Both the position numbers and the translations under genes were made by a program. From assembly GCA_001603165.1 (NCBI GenBank), contig LVBN01000048.1:1-64000 (forward strand): a DNA stretch of 64,000 nt. Reading direction: 5' to 3'. The first letter of the stretch is position 1; every line of letters starts with the position of its first letter. Positions 52,308 to 60,900 of the stretch are shown piece by piece. The DNA comes from Spirochaetales bacterium Spiro_12. GTDB lineage: Bacteria; Spirochaetota; Spirochaetia; Treponematales; Rectinemataceae. The notes under the pieces are model-generated. The model saw nothing but the letters and a program-made list of their open reading frames with translations. It had not been told where the DNA came from and did no database searches.

Positions 52308-53213
52308 ATGGATTCGATTCCCGAACGCTATAAGCCCCTGCTTTCCAAACTGCTGGAGGGCGAAAACAAACCTTCCCTGCTGTCGGAGAATAATGTCTAT
52401 CAGGAAGGCCGGGGCGAAATTCTTCCTTATATCGACCAGATATTGGAAGACCATCTGCTCTCCAATTCCCGCATCGAAGGATTCGAACATCTAAGCGAGC
52501 TTTACGCCCGGGCTCTCAAAGGCGAATCCTGCCTCCTCCTGGTCGAGCATTACTCCAACTTCGACCTTCCCGTATTTCATTATTTGTTACGCAAACAGGG
52601 CGACCCAGGCAAGGCCATAGCCGACACGATCGTCTCGATAGCAGGGATCAAGCTTTCCGAATCGAATCCCGCGGTCAATGCCTTCGCCAAGGCTTACACA
52701 AGGCTCGTCATCTATCCCAGCCGCTCTTTGGAAATCATTAAAAAGCGCTTTATGGAACCGGGGAAACTCTATCACGAAATAAGAAGAAGCATGGCTATCA
52801 ACAGGGCGGCGGTAAAAAAGCTGGCCGAACTCAAGGGCTCGGGCCGCCTGGTTCTGGTCTTTCCGGCCGGCACGAGGTTCAGGCCCTGGGATCCAGGATC
52901 GAAAAAGGGTGTTCGGGAGATCGCTTCCTATATCAAGAGTTTCGACAATTTCTGCCTGGTGGCCATAAATGGGAACATCCTCAGAATAAACCCCTCCGGC
53001 GAGATGGAAGACGACCTACTCCACAAGGATAGGGTTATATTTACCGTCGGAAATGTGTATAAGAGCGAAGCGCTCATTCAACACGTAAAGGCCGCCCATC
53101 ATTTCAAAGAAGATAAAAAGCAGGAATTGGTGGACCATATCATGGAAGACCTGGAGAAGATGCACGAGGAGACGGAGAAAAAACGACTTTCCGATTCCGG
53201 GACTGCTATGTAA
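52308..53213 (+). CDS. Glycerolipid acyltransferase-like protein (PlsB/PlsC fold)
   Basis: 301 aa. The acyltransferase motif I HxxxxD is present as EHYSNFDLPVFHYLL near residue 81. The third motif reads VFPAGTR instead of the common FPEGTR, followed by a spaced GSKKGV. No membrane segment is obvious. It is probably a lysophosphatidic or glycerol-3-phosphate acyltransferase; the replaced Glu leaves some doubt. GGAGCGAGG lies before the ATG. It is convergent with the rhomboid gene. Confidence 0.72.
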   Translation: MDSIPERYKPLLSKLLEGENKPSLLSENNVYQEGRGEILPYIDQILEDHLLSNSRIEGFEHLSELYARALKGESCLLLVEHYSNFDLPVFHYLLRKQGDPGKAIADTIVSIAGIKLSESNPAVNAFAKAYTRLVIYPSRSLEIIKKRFMEPGKLYHEIRRSMAINRAAVKKLAELKGSGRLVLVFPAGTRFRPWDPGSKKGVREIASYIKSFDNFCLVAINGNILRINPSGEMEDDLLHKDRVIFTVGNVYKSEALIQHVKAAHHFKEDKKQELVDHIMEDLEKMHEETEKKRLSDSGTAM

Positions 53214-53231
53214 TCGGCGCTTGCCGGGGCG

Positions 53232-53852
53232 CTAGCGGGGTCCGAAGAGACGCTTCGCCGGGTTTATTCCAAACCGAAGAACAAAATAGAGCCATGACCA
53301 GAAAAAGCCCGCCAGATGGGTGAGGTGGGCGACGGAACTTCTGAAACTGAAAAGCTGCGACGCGATTTCGATGCCGGCATAGCCGAGAACGAGAATCGGA
53401 GCCCGGACGGGGAGAATCCCGTAGAGAAAAATTCTCGCCTCGGGATTGAGCACGGCGAAAGCCAGGAGCAGGGCGTATACCGCCCCCGACGAACCCAGAA
53501 GCATGGTGTACCAGGATCCGGTGGCCACATAGATGCCGAAGGATGTTATACCCGCCAGGGTCCCAGTCAAAAGGTAGAAAAGCAGGAACTCCTTGCTCCC
53601 CATGCTTCGTTCCACCGCCGTGCCGAAGATGAACAGGCCGAGCATGTTCACCAAAAGATGGGATATGTCGGCGTGGGCGAACATATAGCTAAGGATTTGC
53701 CATACGAATCCCGACAGCAGGGCGGCCGGATTGAGGGCCATGTATACCTTGATCAAGGGAAAGACATATCCCAGGGCGAAAAATAGAATATTGGCCGCGA
53801 TCAGGTATAATGTGGCATTGAAGTAGCTGTATCGAAAAGGTTTTCGTATCAT
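53232..53852 (-). CDS. Rhomboid family intramembrane protease
   Basis: About 206 aa with six to seven hydrophobic segments. The catalytic Ser is in GSSGAVYALLLAF (S122) and the catalytic His in HLTHLAGFFW (H179); SHLLVNMLGLFIFG in the second segment is the typical supporting motif. It cleaves transmembrane segments of other proteins. The start at 53852 (MIRKPFRYS) is preferred over an ATG five codons earlier because it resembles family N-termini; neither has a clear ribosome site. Confidence 0.88.
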   Translation of the reverse strand: MIRKPFRYSYFNATLYLIAANILFFALGYVFPLIKVYMALNPAALLSGFVWQILSYMFAHADISHLLVNMLGLFIFGTAVERSMGSKEFLLFYLLTGTLAGITSFGIYVATGSWYTMLLGSSGAVYALLLAFAVLNPEARIFLYGILPVRAPILVLGYAGIEIASQLFSFRSSVAHLTHLAGFFWSWLYFVLRFGINPAKRLFGPR

Positions 53853-53904
53853 TGTTAAAGCCGGCATTCATATATGATACGAAATTTACAGCCCCGGGAA
53901 AAGC

Positions 53905-55782
53905 CTATCGATGCATACCCCCGGCTCGCTCGCCCCCCGCCGTCAGAGACTGAATCATGGCGGTGAGCTGGCTTAAGGTAAAAGGCTTGGATAAGAGCTC
54001 GTTCATTCCCGAAGCCCTGCAGCGTTCCAGTTCCTGAGTCCCTACCTTCGCGCTCATGCCGACAATTTTCGTTTTGGCTGAAGCCTTGGAGGACCGTATC
54101 AGTTTGCTGGCCTTAAGGCCGTCCATCCCGGGCATAAAACAGTCCATAAAAATTATGGCAAAGTCCTTGGAGGTGCTTCGGGCGAGGGCTTCCTCGCCCG
54201 AAGCGGCGAATTCTGGTTCGTAGCCGCGAAGCGCCAGCATGCGCCCCATGATGTCCCGGTTAGCCTCGCTGTCGTCGACAACCAATATGGAAACAGCCTT
54301 CGGGTTTGGCGCCGTCCTGTATTCGCGCCGCTTTTCTTTAGCCGAATCGGGAGCCGGCGGCGGCTCTTGCTCCCGCAGAGGCTCCGGCCGGGGTCCGGTC
54401 TTACCTTCATCCTCCACTATCCTCAGGCGGGCGAAAAGGTCTTTAGGATCGCCGGAGAGCATAACGTCGGGCATGTAGAGCTGGCCCTTGACCGAGGGAC
54501 CTTTGAACTGGATCGTGATCGTCTCCGACGGAGTCGGGGGCTGGATAGGCGAAGACGAGGGCATGGGCGCGGAGCCCGTCGCCGCCGAAGAATGAGGCTC
54601 CCGCGTCGACTCCTGCGTCGCCTCCCGAGCCGGCTCTGGCATCTCCGGAGGCATTTCATCGGATACAATTTCAGGCGCGTCCGTCTTTGCGGATTCCGTA
54701 GCCGCCCGAGCTTGAGGCTGCGTGGCCTCCGCCGGTCTAACGGCGTCCGGGGACCGCGCCGACCTTTCCCTTGCTTGACGGCCCGCGGCACCGTCGAAAA
54801 TTTCCGGAAAGGGAGACGCGGATTTTTTGCCCTGCCCGCCGGGGAGGGGAAACACTACTTCCACGGCCCTGTCGACGCGATTGCCGGTCCTCTCCCTGCT
54901 TTTCAACAAAGCGAATAAAAAAACCGCCCCGGCCAGCGCCGCCACCCCGAGAAAATAGAGGGCGGGGCTTAAGGCCAGCCAGCCTCCGGCCGGCAGCACA
55001 TAAAGACGCCAGGCGAGGCCCTGCAGATTCAAGGGAGCTGAGGCCACTCCCTGTCTAAAGGCCGCGATTTCTCCGGCGATCATGATACCGGAAGCTCCGC
55101 CTCCTTTCCCGTCGACGGCGGAGCCTCCTTTCTGGGCGGCGGACGCGGGCCGCTCCTCGGCGGAGAGGGCAAAGGCAAATCCAGGATATGAATCCTTTCC
55201 AATCCATGGTTCCATGAGGCTGTCGAAATCCAGGGTAAGGCTGACAAAGCCCCAGAACTTTCCGGAGTTGAAGACCGGGTACCGGAGGAAGAGCACGGAG
55301 CCTCCGTCCAGGGATTCGAAAGGTCCGGAAAAAACCGGCGCCTTTTGTTCCATGGCCAAGGTCAGGGCGTCCCGCCGCTCCGGATTCGAGAGAAGATCAT
55401 GACCGACCAGGGATTCGCCATCTTTGACGGGAAAATGATAACGGACCAGCGCCGAGGGAGCGACGCTCACCCCGGTGACATAAGGAGCAAGGGACAACAT
55501 AGCCGTGGCTATTCGGGCGACTTCTGATTCAGGTAAATCGGCATGCCTGGAAATGGAAGATGCCAATACCGAGGCTTCGTCCCTGAGCCCGACCAGATGT
55601 TTTTCCACCTCGGAGGCGACCCTGAACGCGACGCCCGAACAAAGATCCCGTTCGGAGGAGCGGAAGCGCACTACGATGCCGGTGAAAACCGCCATGACGC
55701 AGGCCGCGTAAAGCAAGGGCAGAATGAGCGCGGGGAAGGGCGAAGGCTTAAGCCTGGCGGTTTTTGTTGTCGTTTCGGTCAC
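53905..55782 (-). CDS. CHASE-type sensor protein ending in a receiver domain, no kinase
   Basis: 625 aa. One hydrophobic segment near 18-40 and another near 275-295 bracket an extracytoplasmic CHASE-like domain (ALVRYHFPVKDGESLVGHDLL, FSGPFESLDGGSVLFLRYPVF). A low-complexity, Pro/Glu/Ser-rich linker of about 190 residues follows (roughly 300-490). The C-terminus is a complete receiver domain: DD acidic pair, phosphorylated Asp in FMDCFMPGMDG, Lys in SKPF. I find no His-box and no ATP-binding G boxes, so a kinase must act from elsewhere. Confidence 0.82.
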   Translation of the reverse strand: MTETTTKTARLKPSPFPALILPLLYAACVMAVFTGIVVRFRSSERDLCSGVAFRVASEVEKHLVGLRDEASVLASSISRHADLPESEVARIATAMLSLAPYVTGVSVAPSALVRYHFPVKDGESLVGHDLLSNPERRDALTLAMEQKAPVFSGPFESLDGGSVLFLRYPVFNSGKFWGFVSLTLDFDSLMEPWIGKDSYPGFAFALSAEERPASAAQKGGSAVDGKGGGASGIMIAGEIAAFRQGVASAPLNLQGLAWRLYVLPAGGWLALSPALYFLGVAALAGAVFLFALLKSRERTGNRVDRAVEVVFPLPGGQGKKSASPFPEIFDGAAGRQARERSARSPDAVRPAEATQPQARAATESAKTDAPEIVSDEMPPEMPEPAREATQESTREPHSSAATGSAPMPSSSPIQPPTPSETITIQFKGPSVKGQLYMPDVMLSGDPKDLFARLRIVEDEGKTGPRPEPLREQEPPPAPDSAKEKRREYRTAPNPKAVSILVVDDSEANRDIMGRMLALRGYEPEFAASGEEALARSTSKDFAIIFMDCFMPGMDGLKASKLIRSSKASAKTKIVGMSAKVGTQELERCRASGMNELLSKPFTLSQLTAMIQSLTAGGERAGGMHR

Positions 55783-55890
55783 ACTCCGTTCCTCTGGGTC
55801 AACATCTTACCCTGAAAGGAAAAGACCCGCAAGAAAGCCCGAAGGACGCCGTTTGGCCGCGGCGATGTCCTGCGGCCCATAAAGGACATG

Positions 55891-55927
55891 AAAAGGGGCT
55901 GTCCCGGATACGTCCAAGACAGCCCCC
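55891..55927 (-). terminator. Terminator of tRNA-Cys
   Basis: On the minus strand GGGGCTGTC and GGACAGCCCC pair, followed by TTTT, a few bases after the tRNA 3' end. Confidence 0.82.
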
Positions 55928-55930
55928 CGA

Positions 55931-56002
55931 AGGCGCCGATCGGAATTGAACCGATGCATAAAGGTTTTGCAGACCTCTCCCTTACCACTTGGGTACGGCG
56001 CC
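55931..56002 (-). tRNA. tRNA-Cys (anticodon GCA)
   Basis: 72 bases with acceptor GGCGCCG/CGGCGCC, anticodon loop CTGCAAA (GCA) and T stem ATCGG/CCGAT. The discriminator is T, the identity base used by cysteinyl-tRNA synthetase. CCA is not encoded. Confidence 0.94.
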
Positions 56003-56014
56003 GATGTGGGGCAC

Positions 56015-56044
56015 ACTATAGCCTGGGCGCCCCTTCTCTGTAAA
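56015..56044 (-). promoter_or_regulatory. Promoter of tRNA-Cys
   Basis: On the minus strand TTTACA, 18 bases, TATAGT, with the -10 ending about 12 bases before the tRNA. Confidence 0.62.
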
Positions 56045-56063
56045 GAGCTTCGAGGTTTCGCCC

Positions 56064-57308
56064 TCAGGAAGCGCTGCCCTGGGGCTGCGCAGCCTCGGCG
56101 ATCTTCGGCTCCTTCTTTTTCTTGTTCCTCGTATACCACCAGGCCACGAATCCGCTGGCGATATAGATGGTCGAATAGGTTCCGGATACCATGCCGACGA
56201 AGAGCGCCAGGGCGAAATCCTTCATACTGCCGGTGGTGAAGAAAAACAGAGCCAGGACCGTGAGCATGGTCGTGGCGGTTGTTATGATCGTTCGGCCCAG
56301 GGTGAGGGTAAGTGAATAATTGACCACATCCATGAACTTTTCGTTCGGCTGCAGTTTTTTCTGTTCCCGGATCCGGTCGAACTGCACGATCGTGTCGTTG
56401 ATCGAGTAGCCCAGAATTGTGAGGATGGCGGCTATCGTCATCGAGCTGAACTCCATCCTCGTCCAGACGATAAATCCAACCATCACGATAGCGTCCTGGG
56501 CGATGGCCAGGACAGCGCCGATGGCATAGCCGGCCTTAAAGCGGATGAGGGAGTAGAGGAAAATCAGCAAGAGGGTGGCGCCGACCAATAACAGGGCGGT
56601 ACGGGACAAGCCTTGGGAATACCGGGCTCCCACGAAGTCGGTCTTGAGGACGACAACCCTATCCTGACCGAAAACTGCCTCGAGGCCCGAGACGAGGGCC
56701 TGCCTGGCGGTAGCGGAGAAATTGGGATCCTCCCCCGAATCTTCGACCCGAATCAGATAGCGCTGGCTGGATTCGGGTTTCAAGGTCTGTACCGAAATTT
56801 TTCCAAGCCCGACTATCGCCTCACGTACCTTGTCGATAGTGGAAAAAAGCTCGCCCTCCCCGGAAGCCGCCCGATGAAGTTTGATCGGATTCTTGCTTAT
56901 AAGGGTATTGCCCTGCGAAGTAGGAATTAGAAGCGTCGACGGATAGCTTTCCTGGGCGGGATCGATGGACAACTCAATACCGGCTTCGGCAGCCAGGGCT
57001 CCCGCGAGATCCTTGATCGTTCCATAGTTCTGATAGCTTAAAACCACCGTACGCTGCTCGATTTCAGCTCCGGAGAATACCAGCGTGAGATTTTCGCCCG
57101 AGATTCTAAGCTCGGCGTTGCCTTTGCCGGAGTACCCCACGCTGCCGACCGGATAGGCAAGCTGCACAGTCTGGTTTATACCCGCCTGGAAGTCGACGCC
57201 GAGATTAAATCCCTTTGTGGCGTATCCAACAATGCTAAAGAGGATCAACCCCGCCGAGATTATGGCGGCGGGTATGAAAAATCGGCTGAATCGGATGACG
57301 CGTTTCAT
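56064..57308 (-). CDS. secF: Protein translocase subunit SecF
   Basis: 414 aa, six hydrophobic segments, RND-type. GVDFQAGINQTVQLAYPVG is the N-terminal SecF block; DFVGARYSQGLSRTALLLVGATLL, TILGYSINDTIVQFDRIREQ and the AL...F(T)TGSMKDFALALFVGMVSGTYSTIYIASGF end region are diagnostic. At about 100 residues longer than the E. coli protein, the periplasmic domain is enlarged. It starts one base after the secD stop. SecDF pulls exported proteins outward using the proton or sodium gradient. Confidence 0.94.
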   Translation of the reverse strand: MKRVIRFSRFFIPAAIISAGLILFSIVGYATKGFNLGVDFQAGINQTVQLAYPVGSVGYSGKGNAELRISGENLTLVFSGAEIEQRTVVLSYQNYGTIKDLAGALAAEAGIELSIDPAQESYPSTLLIPTSQGNTLISKNPIKLHRAASGEGELFSTIDKVREAIVGLGKISVQTLKPESSQRYLIRVEDSGEDPNFSATARQALVSGLEAVFGQDRVVVLKTDFVGARYSQGLSRTALLLVGATLLLIFLYSLIRFKAGYAIGAVLAIAQDAIVMVGFIVWTRMEFSSMTIAAILTILGYSINDTIVQFDRIREQKKLQPNEKFMDVVNYSLTLTLGRTIITTATTMLTVLALFFFTTGSMKDFALALFVGMVSGTYSTIYIASGFVAWWYTRNKKKKEPKIAEAAQPQGSAS

Positions 57309-59039
57309 TTATTTGATCCTCCAGCTGATGGAGACGTTCTTCTGCTTAAGGACGTCGGTACCGAAATCGAAGATGAGCCTGGATACGAAGAGGGAAGTGA
57401 AAAGGCTGGTCATATTGCCGATGGCCAAGGAGATGGCGAAGCCCTGGATGGCTCCCGAACCCAGCTGGGCCAGGAAGAGGGCCGCGATAATCGTGGTGAT
57501 ATTGGAGTCCATGACCGCCCAGAAGGCTTTGTGGAAGCCGGCATCGATCGCCGCCTTCCTCGACTTGCCTTCCCGTATCTCTTCCTTTATGCGCTCGAAA
57601 ATGACCACGTTCGCGTCAACGGCCATGCCCACGGTGAGCACAAAGCCGGCCAGCGAAGGCAGGGTAAGGGTGAGCTTAAAGGCGGTAAGCACCGAGAGCA
57701 TGACATAAAGGTTGATGACCTGGGCAAGGGTGGCGTTGACGCCGGCGCTCTTGTAGAAGGCGAACATGAAGACGAAGACGGCCAAAAGACCGACGATAAT
57801 CGCCCGCTGGCCCTGGGCTATGGAATCCTCGCCGAGGGAGGCGCCGATAGCCTGCTGGTTGGCGACGCTCAAGGAGAGGGGAAGGGCTGCGGTTCTGAGC
57901 AATGTAGCCAAGTTCTGGGCTTCCACCGCGTCGAATCCCGATATGCGCACCGACTCCCGTATGGGTTCCTGGATCGTGGCGTAGGATTTGACCCTGTCGT
58001 CCAGCATGACCGCCAGGGATTTACCCACGTTGGCGCTGGTCAGCCCGTAGAAAAGATCGCCGCCTTCCTTGTCGAGCACGAAATTCGTCTCGGGCCTTCC
58101 GGTGATCGGATCGCTGGAAACGGTGGCGCTCTGCACATGGCTGCCGTCCAGCCCGGGTTTCGCCTCGAGCACGAGGTATCTGCCGGTGAACTCGTCCAAC
58201 CCGTAGTTGTCCTTGGTATATACCTTCCGGATGATCTTTCCCTCGGGGATAATGCCGGGCACGGAGACTGTCATAGTCCTCTCGTCGACCCCGAGGGGAT
58301 TGGTCGCCAAATACGAATCGAGGGCAGCGCTGGCTTCGGAGTCTACGATATAGAAAGCCAGGTTACCCTTGCCCATGATAATGGAGTTGATCCGCTCCGG
58401 ATCTGCGGTCCCAGGGATTTCGACATAGATCTGATCCTCGCCCTGCCGGCGAATAACCGGCTCGGTGAGACCGAACTGATCGATGCGGCTGTTGAGCACT
58501 TCCACAGCCCGCTGCATGGCGTCTTCCCGATCAGCCGCGGTCAGCTCCCGGCCGAGCCTTTCGGCGAGAATTTCCATATCGGCCTGTATGACCACCGACA
58601 TTCCGCCGGCCAGGTCCAATCCGAGCTGAAGGGCGTTGCCGTGGCGCTTTTTCAGATCCAGCGATCGCTCCCTGTATCTGGCTTCGACGGCATCGAACAT
58701 TGCACGCTCGCCGGAAAAGGCCGCAAGGATATTCGATGCGTTCCACTGGCCGGGGAGGGGTTTCTTTTTATCCTTGTAGGCTTTTTTCGCCACCTGCGTC
58801 ACAAGCTCGTACTGCCTGGACAGGTCGGAAGCATCTCCGGCGAGGGCCCTGGCCTTTATATCGGTAAGCGCCGAATACGCCATTCTGCGGGAAAAGTCCC
58901 TGATCTGCTCGCGGGATCCAACAGCCACCGCCTGATCCTCTTTCGGAGTCAGGAAGTACCAGTGAATCGTCGGAAACAGGAAGGCGAAGGCGACGGCAAT
59001 CACCAGGATTACGATGATCAGACGACGGATTTTACTCAT
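57309..59039 (-). CDS. secD: Protein translocase subunit SecD
   Basis: 576 aa. N-terminal membrane segment (about 5-27), large periplasmic part with LGLDLAGGMSVVIQADM, VLNSRIDQFGLTEPVIRRQGEDQIYVEIPGT, and the C-terminal five segments with LGEDSIAQGQRA, TLPSLAGFVLTVGMAVDANVVIFERIKEE and GFHKAFWAVMDSNITTIIAALFLAQLGSG. The start at 59039 gives a normal SecD N-terminus; a longer frame to 59309 would overlap yajC. It is separated from yajC by 115 bases holding a perfect 30-bp palindrome. Confidence 0.95.
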   Translation of the reverse strand: MSKIRRLIIVILVIAVAFAFLFPTIHWYFLTPKEDQAVAVGSREQIRDFSRRMAYSALTDIKARALAGDASDLSRQYELVTQVAKKAYKDKKKPLPGQWNASNILAAFSGERAMFDAVEARYRERSLDLKKRHGNALQLGLDLAGGMSVVIQADMEILAERLGRELTAADREDAMQRAVEVLNSRIDQFGLTEPVIRRQGEDQIYVEIPGTADPERINSIIMGKGNLAFYIVDSEASAALDSYLATNPLGVDERTMTVSVPGIIPEGKIIRKVYTKDNYGLDEFTGRYLVLEAKPGLDGSHVQSATVSSDPITGRPETNFVLDKEGGDLFYGLTSANVGKSLAVMLDDRVKSYATIQEPIRESVRISGFDAVEAQNLATLLRTAALPLSLSVANQQAIGASLGEDSIAQGQRAIIVGLLAVFVFMFAFYKSAGVNATLAQVINLYVMLSVLTAFKLTLTLPSLAGFVLTVGMAVDANVVIFERIKEEIREGKSRKAAIDAGFHKAFWAVMDSNITTIIAALFLAQLGSGAIQGFAISLAIGNMTSLFTSLFVSRLIFDFGTDVLKQKNVSISWRIK

Positions 59040-59100
59040 TCCGGTAACTCCACTTTGTAAGCGTAAAACCCGAGTCCTATCCGCGGCGCCATGGCACAAC

Positions 59101-59130
59101 GCCGCAGGTCCTCGGCCGAGGACCTGCGGC
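59101..59130. repeat. Perfect 30-bp palindrome between yajC and secD
   Basis: Two 15-base halves (GCCGCAGGTCCTCGG and CCGAGGACCTGCGGC) are exact reverse complements. No T-run follows on the minus strand, so it is not a standard terminator. In RNA it makes a very stable hairpin in the intercistronic space, perhaps adjusting the YajC:SecD ratio or blocking exonucleases. Confidence 0.8.
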
Positions 59131-59154
59131 GGCAGGGAATCGGGCCTTCTAAGG

Positions 59155-59568
59155 CTATTTCTTTTCTTCTTCGGACTTCTCTGCTGTTTTTTCGGTCTTC
59201 TGGGGCTTCTCGGCCGCGGGAGCGGGTTCCTCGGCGGCTTTTTCCTCGACCTTCGAGGCCGAGACGGTGGCCACTGCGGACTTGGAGAACTCGATCCTGC
59301 AATCGTCATCGACTTTTACGACAACCGTGCCTTCCTTGACCGCATGGACAGTGCCGTGGATTCCGCCGATGGTGACAATCCGGTCGCCCTTCTTGACGGC
59401 CTCGATCATCTTCTTCATCTCTTTCTGCTTCTTATTCTGGGGGCGGATGATGAGGAAATAAAACACCACGAATACAAGGCCGAAAGTGACGAGGGTGGAA
59501 ACCATCTGACCGCTCGAGCTGCCTGCCGCGGCCTGGAGAAGTACCAGGCCCTGGGAGATAGAATTCAT
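59155..59568 (-). CDS. yajC: Sec translocase accessory protein YajC
   Basis: About 137 aa. One hydrophobic segment (TLVTFGLVFVVFYFLII, about 25-42) is followed by RPQNKKQKEMKKMIEAVKKGDRIVTIGGIHGTV, the YajC signature. The C-terminal 40 residues are Glu/Lys/Pro-rich and unusual in length. It works with SecDF, encoded directly downstream. The ATG at 59568 starts the usual short N-terminus; an in-frame GTG at 59607 is less likely. Confidence 0.93.
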   Translation of the reverse strand: MNSISQGLVLLQAAAGSSSGQMVSTLVTFGLVFVVFYFLIIRPQNKKQKEMKKMIEAVKKGDRIVTIGGIHGTVHAVKEGTVVVKVDDDCRIEFSKSAVATVSASKVEEKAAEEPAPAAEKPQKTEKTAEKSEEEKK

Positions 59569-59663
59569 ATTCAATCCTTTACGTAAAGATTCGAAAAAAA
59601 TTAGCACGGATAGCTAAGACTCGTCAAGCTGAAGGCCTAAAAGGCCTCGGGCCGGAAGGGCCT

Positions 59664-60608
59664 TCAAGCGCTGATAACGGTGCCCGCCCTTCCCTCCACG
59701 GCGAGGCTGGCGTTCTCCATGGAAGTAATGATCACCTCGGCTCCTCCGCGTTTTACAAAGTCGCAGGCGGCCTCGATCTTAGGGCCCATGGATCCCCTGG
59801 GGAACTGGCCCTCGGCCAGGAAACGCTCGCATTCCGTTACGCTCAACCTGTCGAAAAACCGCTGATCCGGTTTTTTGAAGTTGATCGCCACCTTTTCGAC
59901 CCCGGTCAGTATTATAAGTTGATCCGCGGCTATGAGGCTGGCCAGGAGCGCGGAAGCCCTATCCTTGTCTATGACGGCGTCCACGCCTTCCAGGCTGCCA
60001 TCCTTTTCCCGGCAGACCGGGACACCGCCGCCGCCCGCGGCGATGACTATTTTCCCGTCCCGGAGCAGATCCCTGATCGTCTCCTTTTCCACCACGTCCA
60101 GAGGCAGGGGGCTGGGCACTACCCTTCTATAGCCTCTTCCCGGATCTTCCTTGATGATCCATCCACGGGCGGAAAGTTGTTCGACCTGCTCGGCCCTGTA
60201 AAAAGGACCCACGTACTTGGTCGGGTTCAGCATGGAAGGGTCCTGGGGGTCCACCACCACCTGGGTGATCAGGGTGACCACTTCCTTGCGGAGCCCCGCC
60301 TTGTTGAGGGCATTTGCCAAGCTCTGGGCGATCATATAGCCCATGGAGCCTTGGGTATCCGCCACGATCACCCCCAGGGGCGATGGAGGGACCTGAGAAC
60401 TGGCGGCTTCGTTGCGGATAAGATGGACCCCCGCCTGGGGCCCATTGCCGTGGGTGAGCACTACCCTATGCCCCTGGGCTATCATATCGACAATGGCGGT
60501 CAAACTTTTCCGCGTATTGGCGAACTGCTGGGTTATGGTGCCCTCGGTGCCTTCTTCGATTATCGCGTTGCCGCCCAATGCGACCACGATCGTCTTGCGC
60601 TCTTTCAT
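59664..60608 (-). CDS. arcC: Carbamate kinase
   Basis: 314 aa amino-acid-kinase fold. Makes ATP from carbamoyl phosphate in arginine or agmatine fermentation. Signatures: TIVVALGGNAI at the start, LTHGNGPQAGVHLIRNE, SQVPPSPLGVIVADTQGSMGYMI, IVIAAGGGGVPV, VDAVIDKDRASALLAS and FPRGSMGPKIEAACDF. The ATG at 60608 has AGGGGAA ahead; the longer frame to 60713 is not supported. No arginine deiminase or carbamoyltransferase gene is adjacent. Confidence 0.95.
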   Translation of the reverse strand: MKERKTIVVALGGNAIIEEGTEGTITQQFANTRKSLTAIVDMIAQGHRVVLTHGNGPQAGVHLIRNEAASSQVPPSPLGVIVADTQGSMGYMIAQSLANALNKAGLRKEVVTLITQVVVDPQDPSMLNPTKYVGPFYRAEQVEQLSARGWIIKEDPGRGYRRVVPSPLPLDVVEKETIRDLLRDGKIVIAAGGGGVPVCREKDGSLEGVDAVIDKDRASALLASLIAADQLIILTGVEKVAINFKKPDQRFFDRLSVTECERFLAEGQFPRGSMGPKIEAACDFVKRGGAEVIITSMENASLAVEGRAGTVISA

Positions 60609-60900
60609 CGTAGTTCCCCTTTTGTTCAATGACGCGAAAAGCCCCGCCGCTATGGCCGCGGCTTGTTCAACCGCGGCGAACTCCAAGTATATCATTTTAC
60701 CCAAGGCTGGCAAGGCGAAATCGAAAATAAGGTCTTTCTATATAAATATTTATAATTTATGAATATTTATCCTTATCCTGGGATCGGGGGGCGAGCGCCC
60801 CTGGAGTTTCTCCGTCGCTTTGTTCGTCTGCCCACGGGGAAAAGGGAATCCCCCGATCGGGGCGCTCGCCCCGGTCCTCGATTGGTTGTATACTGGTACT
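60609..60900. other. Divergent control region between arcC and ispH
   Basis: No gene of its own. An AT-rich core near 60735-60775 may hold the arcC promoter. The right part has a 14-bp inverted repeat and a TATACT box just before ispH. Confidence 0.5.
60788..60872. repeat. 14-bp inverted repeat upstream of ispH
   Basis: GGGGCGAGCGCCCC (60788-60801) and its reverse complement GGGGCGCTCGCCCC (60859-60872) enclose 57 bases. A second small palindrome CCCCGATCGGGG (60851-60862) shares bases with the right arm, so the two structures exclude each other, as in attenuators. Confidence 0.6.

Noticed and set aside
57531-59060. 509-codon frame opposite secD
   Set aside because: The opposite strand encodes a complete SecD. 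The antisense translation has no family features and lacks a ribosome site.
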